This document shows, in pieces, positions 1 to 7,704 of a stretch of DNA of 12,862 bases. The notes under the pieces were generated by a model. The model saw only the letters and a program-made list of their open reading frames with translations. It had not been told where the DNA came from and ran no database searches. Positions within the stretch are counted from its first letter, which is position 1; each line of letters starts with the position of its first letter. The stretch is from the NCBI GenBank assembly GCA_945492685.1, contig CALYUZ010000006.1, positions 1-12,862 of the forward strand, written 5' to 3'. The DNA is from an uncultured Methanomassiliicoccaceae archaeon (GTDB taxonomy: Archaea; Thermoplasmatota; Thermoplasmata; Methanomassiliicoccales; Methanomethylophilaceae). The position numbers were made by a program, and so were the translations under genes.

Positions 1-3000
1 CCCTGGACGGATTCGATGTTCTTGATGAACAGTCCCACGTCCTCGCCGTTGTCGAACCTCTTCATCTCGTCGGCCACCATCTTGCCGAAGGATGCGTCCT
101 TGGCGCATTCCTCATCGATCATATCGTTGATGAGGTCCCTCTGGGAGGCGTTGAACGTGATTATCCCCACGGTCTCGTTGTTCCTCCTGTTGATGAAGAA
201 CTCCTTGAGCAGGGAGACGATCTTCTCCGCCTCGGCCTTGTTGGACTTGTCCTCCCATAATCCGTTGACCCTGAACACCTCTATGGGGGGTTTCGGAGGT
301 TCGACGACATTGGGGGAGACATAGAGCCTGCCTCCGTAGAACGCGTAGTTGGAGAATGCTATGAGCTCCTCGTATCTGGACCTGTAGTGGAAGTTCAGCA
401 GGATGCTGTCGTACCTGGCCCTGGCGAGGTCCAGGAGGGACTCCTCCTCCAGTGCGGCGGACACGACATCGTCCAGGTCCTCCTCGTCGCTCTCGTACTC
501 GATCCTTCCGGTTCCGAGGCTGGAGGGTCTGAGCTGCTTGTGGTCCCCTGCGACAACGACCTTCTTGGCACGGTAGATCGAGGGTATGCCCTTCTCCACG
601 TACATCTGCGAGGCCTCGTCGAAGATCAGGAGGTCGAATATGCCCATCTCCAGCGGGAGTATCTCGGAGACCACTTCCGGCGTGAGAAGCCAGACGCGGA
701 CCCCTTTGAACAGTTCGTATCCGTAGCGGTTGATGAACTTGTTCAGGTTCCACTTCCTCTTGGATTCGATGATCCTGTTGATGTCCCCGCGCCTCTTGGA
801 TTCGGAGATGTACTTCAGGTTCTCCTGGAAGATCTCCTCCACCTTGTCCCTGGACAGGTCGCGCTTCTCGGATATCTTCCTGTCCATGTCGGATATGATG
901 CTGTCGAAGTCCCATATCTCCTGCATTATGTCCTTGTGGGATGCGTCGAACCTCTGGAGATGGTCGTTGAGGATCCAGTTGAAGATCCTGTCGTTGCTGT
1001 CCGGATAAGGCATCTTGGTCTCGGAGGATATGTTCAGGATATCCGTTCCGTAGGCCCTCTCGCTGTCGGAGAGCCTGTTGTACACGGTGGACCTGGCCGT
1101 GTATGTGTCGTAGCCGTCCAGTCCCTCGAACATCCGCCTGGGGTCGTCCTTGATGGTCTGGAGAGTGTGCTCATTGTAGTTGGCGAAGTACTTGTCCGCC
1201 AGGACGGTGGCCTCACGTGTGACCTTGCCCTTGGAGAACAGCTTCCCAACGAATCCCTTGGAGTTGAAGTCGGTCATCTGCTTCTCCAGGTCGATGAGGT
1301 CGGCCTTCATCTCGCCGATGTTGTACTCCGAGAGGTCGGCCTTCATCTGTGTCATCCACGGGTACCTGGCGGTCATGTCCATGTATTCGTCGAAGTTCCT
1401 CATCAGGACGGGGTCACCGAACTTCCTGTGGAGCTCGCTCACATCCGGATATCTGAGTGAGAGCAGCTTGGGATCGATGTTGTCCTTCAGGATCTTGTAC
1501 TCGTCGAACTGGCGCCTGTCCGTAAGGTCCAGCCATCTGTCCATGGAGTAGAGCTTGTACGGTTCGATGCCGAAGTCACAGGGGCTGTACATGACCTTGG
1601 CGATGTTGTCGAGCAGGGCCACATCCTTGTCGATGCTGTCCGAGATATGGTCGATGTCCGCGCCCTTCTTCTGACCGGAGTTCTTGAGCATGCTGTCCAG
1701 TTGTTTGTAGAACAGGTCCTTGTTACCGACGTCGTCGATCAGCAGGCAGTACCGTGCAAGGTTGCCCAGACGGGAGTACACGACATCCAGGGCGGTCTTC
1801 TTCTCAGAGACCATCAGCACGGTCTTGCCCTTCATCACGGCGGATGTGATCAGGCCGGTGATGACCTGGGACTTCCCTGTCCCCGGAGGTCCCTGGACGA
1901 CGATCTCGTCCTGTTTGTTCACGGCGGTGAGGATGTTCTCCTGGGCGCTGTTGAGTGAGTTGATGTACACGAGGTCCCTTTCGGATGCCTCCATCCCCCT
2001 GTCCCTGATCTCCGTCTCGGAGAGAGGTGCGGGGAGATCCGACAGGAAATCGGATTTGTCCAGATCGATGACCAGGTCGTTCAGGATGCCGTTGATCTCC
2101 CTCCCGGCCAGCATTCCGTCGAAGTCCCTCTGGATCGAACTTGAGTATGTGGGGTACTTTCCGAGAACCACGTTTGGGATGACCTCCATGTCCCCTGCGA
2201 GGTATTGGGGGAACTCCCCGGCCTTGTAGTCCACGAACGGCATCGGGAGTCCGTAGTTGCATGCAACCTTGATCCCACTGGACCTGTAGAACTCCACCAG
2301 ACCATTCATGAACGTCTCCCCGGTATAGTCCTCGATGATGTTGTTGGGTAGCGGGACGTTCCTCCCTGTGGATTTTATGTATGCGAGGATGAGCGTGTTG
2401 TTGTACATCGCATCGCGGGAGTTGTCGATGGACAGCGTTATCGTGCGGGAGTCCTTCTCCAGGATGACCGGGAACAGCGCCAGCGGGGCACGGATGTCGA
2501 AGTCGTCGTTGGGCATCTTCCCCTGGACGAACGGGTATCCGATGTACAGGTCGTACTGTCCCTTGTCCCTGAGCTCCCTGTTGACCTCACGTATGATCTC
2601 GTTGAGGTGCTTGTACACCTTGGCATCCTCGGGACTCTTCGCCGAGTCGCAGAGCTTGAGCATCCTCTTCCTGCCGAACAGGAGGCTCATCACATCGATC
2701 CCGGGAAGGCTCATCAGGTCGAACGTGTTCTTGCGGGAGATCTTCCCCTGGAACAGCAGACGGTTGCTCCTGCTGATGTTGATCAGCTTCTTCTCGAGCT
2801 CCCTGAGGGTCTTGGCGGCCTCCTCGTCTATGTTCGATCCGTTGGCCGCGGTGATGGCGTACTTCCTGGTTATGTTGAGGAACTCCTCGCCGTACTGCTC
2901 CACGAACCTCTGTCCGACGCCGACTATGGCGGAGAAATCGTCCACCTTCGTGGGGACGCGTTGCGCCATCTCCCTGAGGGCCTCGTCGGAGCACACGTTG

Positions 3001-3089
3001 GGTATCCTCCCGTTGGCCATCCTGTTCTCAGACCTCAGCCTCTCCCTGAGCCCGTAGAGCTCGCTGTAAAGGTCATCTTCCAATCCCAT
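1..3089 (-). CDS. SF1 helicase, DUF4011-type (Upf1/Dna2-like), partial
   Basis: This is a superfamily 1 nucleic-acid helicase/ATPase, cut by the left edge after 1029 codons. The N-terminal part (about residues 90-130) contains a LINISRSNRLLF stretch that resembles the DUF4011 domain. The helicase core follows: Q-motif Gln383, Walker A GPPGTGKS at 400-407, motif Ia-like LMVSEKKTALDVV soon after, Walker B DEASQ at 824-828, motif III GDHKQL at 848-853, and NFHYRS at 899-904. The visible end, KNIESVQG, is the start of motif V. About 415 residues separate Walker A and B; they are charged and probably helical, and long spacers of this kind are usual in the family. The ATG at 3089 is the first start after an in-frame TAA. 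Any C-terminal nuclease or DUF3320 domain would lie outside the window. The substrate is unknown. Related large helicases occur in both housekeeping and defence contexts, and nothing here decides between them. Confidence 0.85.
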   Translation of the reverse strand, partial: MGLEDDLYSELYGLRERLRSENRMANGRIPNVCSDEALREMAQRVPTKVDDFSAIVGVGQRFVEQYGEEFLNITRKYAITAANGSNIDEEAAKTLRELEKKLINISRSNRLLFQGKISRKNTFDLMSLPGIDVMSLLFGRKRMLKLCDSAKSPEDAKVYKHLNEIIREVNRELRDKGQYDLYIGYPFVQGKMPNDDFDIRAPLALFPVILEKDSRTITLSIDNSRDAMYNNTLILAYIKSTGRNVPLPNNIIEDYTGETFMNGLVEFYRSSGIKVACNYGLPMPFVDYKAGEFPQYLAGDMEVIPNVVLGKYPTYSSSIQRDFDGMLAGREINGILNDLVIDLDKSDFLSDLPAPLSETEIRDRGMEASERDLVYINSLNSAQENILTAVNKQDEIVVQGPPGTGKSQVITGLITSAVMKGKTVLMVSEKKTALDVVYSRLGNLARYCLLIDDVGNKDLFYKQLDSMLKNSGQKKGADIDHISDSIDKDVALLDNIAKVMYSPCDFGIEPYKLYSMDRWLDLTDRRQFDEYKILKDNIDPKLLSLRYPDVSELHRKFGDPVLMRNFDEYMDMTARYPWMTQMKADLSEYNIGEMKADLIDLEKQMTDFNSKGFVGKLFSKGKVTREATVLADKYFANYNEHTLQTIKDDPRRMFEGLDGYDTYTARSTVYNRLSDSERAYGTDILNISSETKMPYPDSNDRIFNWILNDHLQRFDASHKDIMQEIWDFDSIISDMDRKISEKRDLSRDKVEEIFQENLKYISESKRRGDINRIIESKRKWNLNKFINRYGYELFKGVRVWLLTPEVVSEILPLEMGIFDLLIFDEASQMYVEKGIPSIYRAKKVVVAGDHKQLRPSSLGTGRIEYESDEEDLDDVVSAALEEESLLDLARARYDSILLNFHYRSRYEELIAFSNYAFYGGRLYVSPNVVEPPKPPIEVFRVNGLWEDKSNKAEAEKIVSLLKEFFINRRNNETVGIITFNASQRDLINDMIDEECAKDASFGKMVADEMKRFDNGEDVGLFIKNIESVQ

Positions 3090-3135
3090 AGGCGGGGCAT
3101 TGGGTTACAGGTTCATGAAACATGTCATCGCGCCC

Positions 3136-3143
3136 GTAATAAA
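3136..3143 (+). promoter_or_regulatory. possible TATA box of the thioesterase gene
   Basis: The A/T run gTAATAAA lies in otherwise GC-rich DNA and is centred about 26 nt before the ATG at 3166. This is the spacing expected of an archaeal TATA box driving a leaderless mRNA. The match to consensus is weak, and no clear BRE is visible. Confidence 0.35.
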
Positions 3144-3165
3144 GGGGAAGGGTATACGCGCACCC

Positions 3166-3552
3166 ATGGTTGAAACCGGAATCAGAGGCATCAGGACCGT
3201 TAAAGTGGACGACAGCAACACCGCCGAGGCTCTCGGAAGCGGGACGCTGCCGGTGTTCGCGACTCCTGCCATGATCGCACTCATAGAGGCCACCGCCAGT
3301 CAGAGCGTGGCGCCCCATCTCGACGAGGGTTCGAGCACCGTGGGAACGCATCTGGATATCGCCCACTCGGCCGCCTCCCCCGTGGGGATCGAGGTCACAT
3401 GCGAAACGGAACTTGTCGAGGTGGATAGGAGGAGGCTCGTATTCTCCGTGGTGGTCAGGGATTCCGTCGGAGAGGTCGGGTCCGGGACCCACGAGAGGTT
3501 CATCGTGGACAACTCCAAGTTCATGTCCAAGGCCAACTCGAAGCTCGAGTGA
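3166..3552 (+). CDS. FlK-like hot-dog thioesterase
   Basis: This 128-residue single-domain protein resembles the fluoroacetyl-CoA thioesterase (FlK) family, which hydrolyses acyl-CoA thioesters. The FlK catalytic triad Thr/Glu/His is matched with exact spacing by Thr33 (in VFATPAM), Glu41 and His67 (in HSAASPVG). The C-terminal GSGTHER and KFMSKA segments also resemble FlK. The Phe that gates the FlK active site is not at the matching place (Thr27 is), so a general acyl-CoA or small-acid thioesterase is more likely than a fluoroacetate enzyme. I chose the ATG at 3166 because the protein then starts as FlK does and a TATA-like box lies 26 nt upstream. An in-frame ATG at 3115 is possible but would add 17 residues with no match. 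The gene is divergent from the helicase and convergent with the permease, so it is probably monocistronic and cytoplasmic. The physiological substrate is unknown. Confidence 0.8.
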   Translation: MVETGIRGIRTVKVDDSNTAEALGSGTLPVFATPAMIALIEATASQSVAPHLDEGSSTVGTHLDIAHSAASPVGIEVTCETELVEVDRRRLVFSVVVRDSVGEVGSGTHERFIVDNSKFMSKANSKLE

Positions 3553-3568
3553 GCCGTTCTCAAACACA

Positions 3569-3583
3569 GGGGTCCCAGACCCC
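3569..3583. terminator. hairpin between convergent genes
   Basis: GGGGTC-CCA-GACCCC is a perfect 6-bp inverted repeat with a 3-nt loop. It sits in the 39-nt gap between the stops of the thioesterase and the TctA-family permease. It could end both transcripts or protect their 3' ends. No T-run follows on either strand, so a classical intrinsic terminator is not shown. Confidence 0.5.
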
Positions 3584-3591
3584 GTACATCA

Positions 3592-4854
3592 TCACATCGG
3601 CAGCAGCACAGGGAGTATCAGGCATCCGCACAGGACGGTCCTTCCGGTCCCGCATGCGTTCGGTATGAACCCCACGGCAATCGCACCGGCGAGGATCAGC
3701 AGGCCGGAGAATCCCGTTGTCGCAACCACCAGGGCCAGGAGGAGCACGATGACGGCTCTGTTCATCATCCTCTCGTCGATCCTGCTAACAAGTGATGACA
3801 TCATGCGACCAGACCATATCGTTAGCCCGTATCCCAGGACAGATGCGGCGGCGGTGGCCATCAGGAGCATGAGGAACCCCTCCGACATGAATCCCATCAA
3901 TCCGTCCCCCATGATCTCCCCGATCACGATGGCTGATCCCGACCTTCCGCTTCCGGATACGGATAGGGTGACCAGCGAGAGGACCGATGTCACGGTCCCG
4001 ACGGATGCCACGGTCGAGATGAACCTTTCAGGTCTGTTCTCCGGCATGAAGCATGCGGACATGGATGCCCCCACCGTCGATGTGATCCCGGGGAACCACC
4101 CTGCTATGCATCCTGTCACCACGCCCTTGATCCCGGGGATCATCCCAACGGGATCGTGCTCATCATCCTTCTGTGGGGGTATCCCGTTCCCGGATGCGGC
4201 CTCGATCAGGACAGGTATCCCGAACAGGCCCGTGAGCATGGGGAACATGAGGGTCCCTTCACCCAAGATGCCGTTCGATGGGATGGGCATGAACATGCAC
4301 ATCATGCCTATCGCCCCGGATAGGACGAAGCACACGGCACCCCAGATCAGGTTGCCCTTCTTTCCCTCGTTCAGCACGAGTATCGACGATGCAACGATCA
4401 GGACAAGCGGGGTGAGTCTGTCCATGACCTCCTCCGCACCGTTCAGCATGACATACTGCAGGGGGATCGAGAGGACTATCGCCACGGAGCATCCCACGAG
4501 GCTACCTATCGCCGCCGACCTCACGGCCGCCATTCCCCTGCCCTGGAGGACCATCCTGTGTCCCGGGAGTATCGACACGGCATCCTCCGCATCCGGGGCA
4601 CCTATGAACACGGATGGCACGAAGTCCACGAACGAATGGACCACGGATGCAGACATGATGCAGCAGCACACCAGGATCGACACATACTCCTGATTGACCA
4701 GTCCCGAAAGGGCGGACTCCATGACCGGATAGGACACGAGCATTATCGATGCAAGGGTGTTGACGTGGATCCCGGGCATGAGGCCGGTGAAAGTCCCGAG
4801 GGACGCACCGATGATTGAAGCTATAATGACGAAGGATACTATGGCGGGATCCAC
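3592..4854 (-). CDS. TctA-family membrane permease (archaeal COG1784 type)
   Basis: This 420-residue, very hydrophobic protein belongs to the TctA/DUF112 family, the large membrane subunit of tripartite tricarboxylate transporters. The family's internal duplication is visible: GLMPGIHVNTLAS at 24-36 and GWFPGITSTVGAS at 252-264. The first half also has the archaeal-type stretch SVFIGAPDAEDAVSILPGHR at 81-100, followed by GRGMAAVR. Hydrophobic runs cover most of the chain, with a polar loop at about 222-240 (NGIPPQKDDEHD). No tctB or periplasmic tctC gene is next to it, as is usual in archaea, so it probably works without a binding protein; the substrate is unknown. The start is GTG at 4854. 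No suitable in-frame ATG precedes it, and a TATAA element lies 26 nt upstream, which fits a leaderless message. It follows hpt in the same direction after 51 nt. Confidence 0.85.
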   Translation of the reverse strand: MDPAIVSFVIIASIIGASLGTFTGLMPGIHVNTLASIMLVSYPVMESALSGLVNQEYVSILVCCCIMSASVVHSFVDFVPSVFIGAPDAEDAVSILPGHRMVLQGRGMAAVRSAAIGSLVGCSVAIVLSIPLQYVMLNGAEEVMDRLTPLVLIVASSILVLNEGKKGNLIWGAVCFVLSGAIGMMCMFMPIPSNGILGEGTLMFPMLTGLFGIPVLIEAASGNGIPPQKDDEHDPVGMIPGIKGVVTGCIAGWFPGITSTVGASMSACFMPENRPERFISTVASVGTVTSVLSLVTLSVSGSGRSGSAIVIGEIMGDGLMGFMSEGFLMLLMATAAASVLGYGLTIWSGRMMSSLVSRIDERMMNRAVIVLLLALVVATTGFSGLLILAGAIAVGFIPNACGTGRTVLCGCLILPVLLPM

Positions 4855-4876
4855 GGGACGTGTTCCGTCATGATGG

Positions 4877-4884
4877 GTTATAAT
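4877..4884 (-). promoter_or_regulatory. TATA box of the permease gene
   Basis: Read on the minus strand, the element is ATTATAAC, centred about 26-27 nt upstream of the GTG at 4854. The spacing predicts that transcription begins at the start codon. It therefore supports the GTG start and a promoter separate from hpt. Confidence 0.6.
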
Positions 4885-4905
4885 GGGTGGAGCGTGCGGT
4901 CACTC

Positions 4906-5472
4906 TTACTCGCGGATCACGGGCCTTCCGTCGACCACGCCGACACGGAGCAGGCTCCTAACGGGGACGCCGATGGATGCCTCCACCGAACCGATGTCCT
5001 TGGATTTGTCGTAGACCACGGAAACCCCTTTGACGGTGATGTCGTGGGATGAAAGGGCATCCACTATGGCCTTCAGTGTCCCACCGGTGCTTATAACGTC
5101 ATCCACGATGGTTACCCTGTCCCCTTCCGAGACGCCGTTGATGTACATCGGTGACCTGGAGTATCCTGTGGTCTGATCCAGGACTATCTCTCCGGGGAGT
5201 CCGTACGGTCTCTTCCTTATCACCGAGAACGGGATTCCTGTGGCCATCGTGATGCCCGTCGCCAGCGGTATCCCCATGGCCTCCGGCGCGAGTATCCTGT
5301 CGCAGTCGGGGTCGGTGATGTCCACCAGTCCATCGACCACCTCCTCCAGCAGTCCCCTGTCCATCATGGGTATGCCGTCGCTTATAGGATTAACGAAATA
5401 CGGATATCCGTTCCTGTCAACAACGGGACTCGCGAGGAATGTCTCCTTCAGTCTACCCAACGCACTCGGCAT
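4906..5472 (-). CDS. hpt: archaeal hypoxanthine/guanine phosphoribosyltransferase
   Basis: This 188-residue enzyme converts hypoxanthine and guanine plus PRPP to IMP and GMP in purine salvage in the cytoplasm. The PRPP-binding loop VTIVDDVISTGGT is at 120-132, with the paired acids Asp124-Asp125. Other family blocks are YFVNPISDGIP (25-35), EAMGIPLATG (64-73), RKRPYGLPGE (86-95), the TGYSRSPMYINGV region (102-114) and a C-terminal VVDGRPVI. Length and motif order match the archaeal HGPRTase family rather than adenine PRTases or PyrE. The ATG at 5472 is supported by an A/T-rich promoter element 24-28 nt upstream. It is the only gene here ending in TAA. It is divergent from tyrS and followed by the TctA-like permease, which has its own promoter, so a functional link between the two is not shown. 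Confidence 0.9.
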   Translation of the reverse strand: MPSALGRLKETFLASPVVDRNGYPYFVNPISDGIPMMDRGLLEEVVDGLVDITDPDCDRILAPEAMGIPLATGITMATGIPFSVIRKRPYGLPGEIVLDQTTGYSRSPMYINGVSEGDRVTIVDDVISTGGTLKAIVDALSSHDITVKGVSVVYDKSKDIGSVEASIGVPVRSLLRVGVVDGRPVIRE

Positions 5473-5490
5473 GAGTGTGGCGATGCAGAC

Positions 5491-5503
5491 TTTTTATTAT
5501 AGT
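5491..5503. promoter_or_regulatory. shared A/T box between hpt and tyrS
   Basis: The run TTTTTATTATAGT is the only A/T-rich block in the 57-nt divergent gap. On the minus strand it reads ACTATAATAAAAA, 24-28 nt before the hpt ATG at 5472, fitting a leaderless message. On the plus strand TTTTATTATA is about 34 nt before the tyrS ATG at 5530, fitting a leader of about 7-8 nt. TBP bound here would probably serve either gene but not both at once. Confidence 0.55.
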
Positions 5504-5529
5504 GTTAGCGGTTCTCGGCTTCAGATAAC

Positions 5530-6597
5530 ATGAATGTAGACGAAAGGCTGGCCCTCGTCAAGAGGAACACAGAGGAGGTCGTCACCGACGACGAGCTCCG
5601 TGCACTTCTCACAGAGAAGGAGGAACCCACCGCATACATCGGATTCGAGCCATCCGGACTCGTCCATCTAGGGTGGGTCCTCGTCGCGCAGAAGATCAAG
5701 GACCTCACCGATGCCGGATTCAAGGTCACAATCTTCTGGGCGGATTGGCATGCTTACATCAACGACAAGCTGGGCGGTGACCTGAACAACATCCAGGTCT
5801 GCGCCAGGTACATGGAGGACTGTTTCCTGGCACTCGGTGTTCCTGCGGACAAGGTCCAGTTCAGATACGCCAGCCAGATGGTCTCCGAGGTCCAGTACTG
5901 GGAGACCGTGATCAAGGTCGCCAAGGTCACCTCCCTGTCAAGGGTCAAGAGGGCCATGACGATCATGGGAAGGTCCGAGGACGAGGCAGAGGTTGACTCC
6001 TCCAAGATGTTCTATCCCATCCTCCAGGCCACCGACATCTTCTGCATGGGCATGGATGTCGCATACGCCGGTCTCGACCAGAGGAGGGCACACATGCTCG
6101 CAAGGGACGCCGCCGACAAGCTTGGATGGAAGAAGCCCATCGCACTCCACACCCCCCTTCTCCCCGGTCTGAAGGGAGGCAATAGGATGGACCCTGTCGA
6201 GTCCAAGATGTCCAAGAGCGATCCCAATGGAAGCGTCAGGATCCATGACACCAGGGATGAGATCGCGGCCAAGATGAAGAAGGCCTACTGTCCCCCGGAG
6301 AAGGAGGCCGAGGCTGAGAATCCCGTCCTCATGCTGTGCAAGTACATCCTGTTCCCCAGGAACGGTGCCATGCACATCGAGAGGCCGGAGAAGTACGGCG
6401 GTCCCGTCGACTACGCCACATACGAGGACCTATGCGATGCCTACTTCGGAGGTTCCCTGTCGCCCATGGACCTCAAGTCCGGTGTCACGGATGGTCTTGC
6501 CGAGACCCTCAGGCCCGTCAGGGAGTACTTCGAGGCGAAGCCCGAGAACTATCAGGCCCTCCTCAAGGTGCTTGAAGGGATCAAGAAGCTCAGGTGA
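5530..6597 (+). CDS. tyrS: tyrosyl-tRNA synthetase
   Basis: This 355-residue class I aminoacyl-tRNA synthetase attaches tyrosine to tRNA-Tyr using ATP. The HIGH-like signature is PSGLVHLG (41-48) and the KMSKS loop is intact at 226-230, followed by DPNG. AYIGFEPSG, with Tyr36, distinguishes it from tryptophanyl-tRNA synthetase. YPILQATD at 162-169 places Tyr162, Gln166 and Asp169 where the archaeal enzyme binds the tyrosine side chain. The short C-terminal anticodon-binding part and overall length are typical of the archaeal/eukaryotic form; the bacterial S4-like tail is absent. The ATG at 5530 fits the family N-terminus and lies about 34 nt after the shared A/T promoter block. The gene stands alone and converges on the DHH phosphoesterase gene, with hairpins after its stop. 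Confidence 0.96.
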   Translation: MNVDERLALVKRNTEEVVTDDELRALLTEKEEPTAYIGFEPSGLVHLGWVLVAQKIKDLTDAGFKVTIFWADWHAYINDKLGGDLNNIQVCARYMEDCFLALGVPADKVQFRYASQMVSEVQYWETVIKVAKVTSLSRVKRAMTIMGRSEDEAEVDSSKMFYPILQATDIFCMGMDVAYAGLDQRRAHMLARDAADKLGWKKPIALHTPLLPGLKGGNRMDPVESKMSKSDPNGSVRIHDTRDEIAAKMKKAYCPPEKEAEAENPVLMLCKYILFPRNGAMHIERPEKYGGPVDYATYEDLCDAYFGGSLSPMDLKSGVTDGLAETLRPVREYFEAKPENYQALLKVLEGIKKLR

Positions 6598-6608
6598 GCT
6601 CGGAAACA

Positions 6609-6624
6609 GGAGGGGAGACCCTCC
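6609..6624 (+). terminator. GNRA-loop hairpin after tyrS
   Basis: GGAGGG-GAGA-CCCTCC is a perfect 6-bp stem closed by a GNRA-type tetraloop, starting 11 nt after the tyrS stop. An overlapping alternative pairs AGACCC and CATCTT (6616-6629) with AAGATGGGGTCT (6644-6655), with a 2-nt bulge. The two cannot form together. No long T-run follows, so a role in 3'-end definition or protection is as likely as termination. Confidence 0.5.
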
Positions 6625-6666
6625 ATCTTCCAATCGTTCTATAAAGATGGGGTCTGAGACGGGTGA

Positions 6667-7635
6667 TCAGGATTTCTGGAGGCTCTCGCGTCTCTTGATC
6701 TCGCGGAAGACGTCCATGGTTCTGCTCATGCAGATGTGGAGCATTGCTTCCGTATCGCCGATCCCGGTGAGTCCGGCCGCTCCGCTGTGTCCTCCCCCAT
6801 CGGCCATGGTCTCCTTGCCGATCCCGGACATTATCTCTCCGAGGTGGATCCCCTTCCTCACGGCCTCCTGGGTGGCCCTGGCGCTGAGACGGAAGTTCTC
6901 ATCCCTCTGTGAACCGACGAACACCACATCCGCTCCGGCGGCCATGATGGCCCTGCATGATGATGCCTCGAAACTTCCGCCATAGGATACGGCGACGATC
7001 ATCTCACCCACTCTGTCGAACCTGGTGCGTTCTATCGCCTTCAGCATGGCGACCTTCTCCGACATGCTCACGGGTGCCTGCGTCAGCCCCATTGCCTCAT
7101 CCATGTCTATTCCGCATCTCGTCATGATGTCGGAGAACACCGGTAGCATGCTCGGTCTTGCGAACTGGAAGTGTCCGCTGTCCGTGAGCATGCCTCCCAG
7201 GAGCATGATCCCCATGTCCCTGGTTATCTCAAGTCCCGCGGCATCGATAAGCTCCTTCACGATCTCGCAGCAGGATGTCCTGGTGTCGTCGCAATAGAAT
7301 GTCTCCACATCCCACTTGCCGGTGGGTTTGTGGTGATCTATGACGATGGCATCGTGTGGGATGTCCGTGACACCCTCCAACTGCTCGGGCGATGATGTGT
7401 CCACGACGACGACCTGGTCGTAATCACCGAGATCGCAGTGTTCCAGCACATGGACGTCCATCTTCTCCGCCACCATGCGGGCGACACGGTCCAGGCTGTT
7501 GGGTGCGAAGATGTCGGAGTCGTCGAAGGCCCTCGATACGGCGTAGGCCGATCCAAGTGCATCCATGTCGGCGTTCCCGTGGACCAGCACGACCTTCCTA
7601 CCTGTCCTGAGTTTCTCTGCGATCTTTCCGAGCAT
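6667..7635 (-). CDS. DHH/DHHA1 family phosphoesterase
   Basis: This 322-residue soluble protein of the DHH superfamily is related to NrnA-like oligoribonuclease/pAp phosphatases and archaeal DHH exonucleases. The metal-binding motifs are all present: HGNADMDALGS at 19-29 (His19, Asp23, Asp25), VDTSS at 78-82, the DHH triad at 100-102, and TDSGHFQF at 151-158. The C-terminal DHHA1 substrate-binding domain ends with GGGHSGAAG at 280-288. The protein is short for a RecJ nuclease and has no extra domain, so hydrolysis of short oligonucleotides, nano-RNA or a dinucleotide is the best guess; the exact substrate cannot be read from sequence. The ATG at 7635 is preceded by a T-rich element at about -26. 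It converges on tyrS and follows the ABC exporter after a hairpin, so it is probably its own unit. Confidence 0.88.
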   Translation of the reverse strand: MLGKIAEKLRTGRKVVLVHGNADMDALGSAYAVSRAFDDSDIFAPNSLDRVARMVAEKMDVHVLEHCDLGDYDQVVVVDTSSPEQLEGVTDIPHDAIVIDHHKPTGKWDVETFYCDDTRTSCCEIVKELIDAAGLEITRDMGIMLLGGMLTDSGHFQFARPSMLPVFSDIMTRCGIDMDEAMGLTQAPVSMSEKVAMLKAIERTRFDRVGEMIVAVSYGGSFEASSCRAIMAAGADVVFVGSQRDENFRLSARATQEAVRKGIHLGEIMSGIGKETMADGGGHSGAAGLTGIGDTEAMLHICMSRTMDVFREIKRRESLQKS

Positions 7636-7656
7636 ACCCCGGTTGATAATGATGTT

Positions 7657-7694
7657 CTAAAAAGTAGTTTTGTAAGGTGGCGCCCGAAGGCGCC
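7657..7694 (-). terminator. UUCG-loop hairpin plus T5 run; also likely DHH promoter
   Basis: On the minus strand, 10 nt after the permease stop, GGCGCC-TTCG-GGCGCC forms a perfect 6-bp stem with the very stable UUCG tetraloop (7679-7694). A CTTTTTAG run follows at 7657-7663. This is a good terminator for the ABC transporter transcript. The same TTTTTAGA block is centred about 26 nt before the ATG of the DHH gene at 7635, so it may also be that gene's TATA element. Confidence 0.65.
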
Positions 7695-7704
7695 GTTTGG
7701 GAAC

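Noticed and set aside
387..1460. Plus-strand open frame of 357 codons opposite the helicase gene
   Set aside because: It is the antisense shadow of a GC-rich gene whose minus-strand frame has every SF1 motif. Its own translation has no domain-like pattern.
3090..3165. Possible small RNA or leader in the helicase/thioesterase divergent gap
   Set aside because: No stable inverted repeat or RNA-like structure was seen in the 76 nt, only weak promoter-like A/T runs.
3413..4693. Plus-strand open frame of 426 codons opposite the TctA-like permease
   Set aside because: It begins inside the thioesterase gene and is low-complexity (Pro/Thr/Met/Ile rich). The minus-strand frame is a clear duplicated permease.
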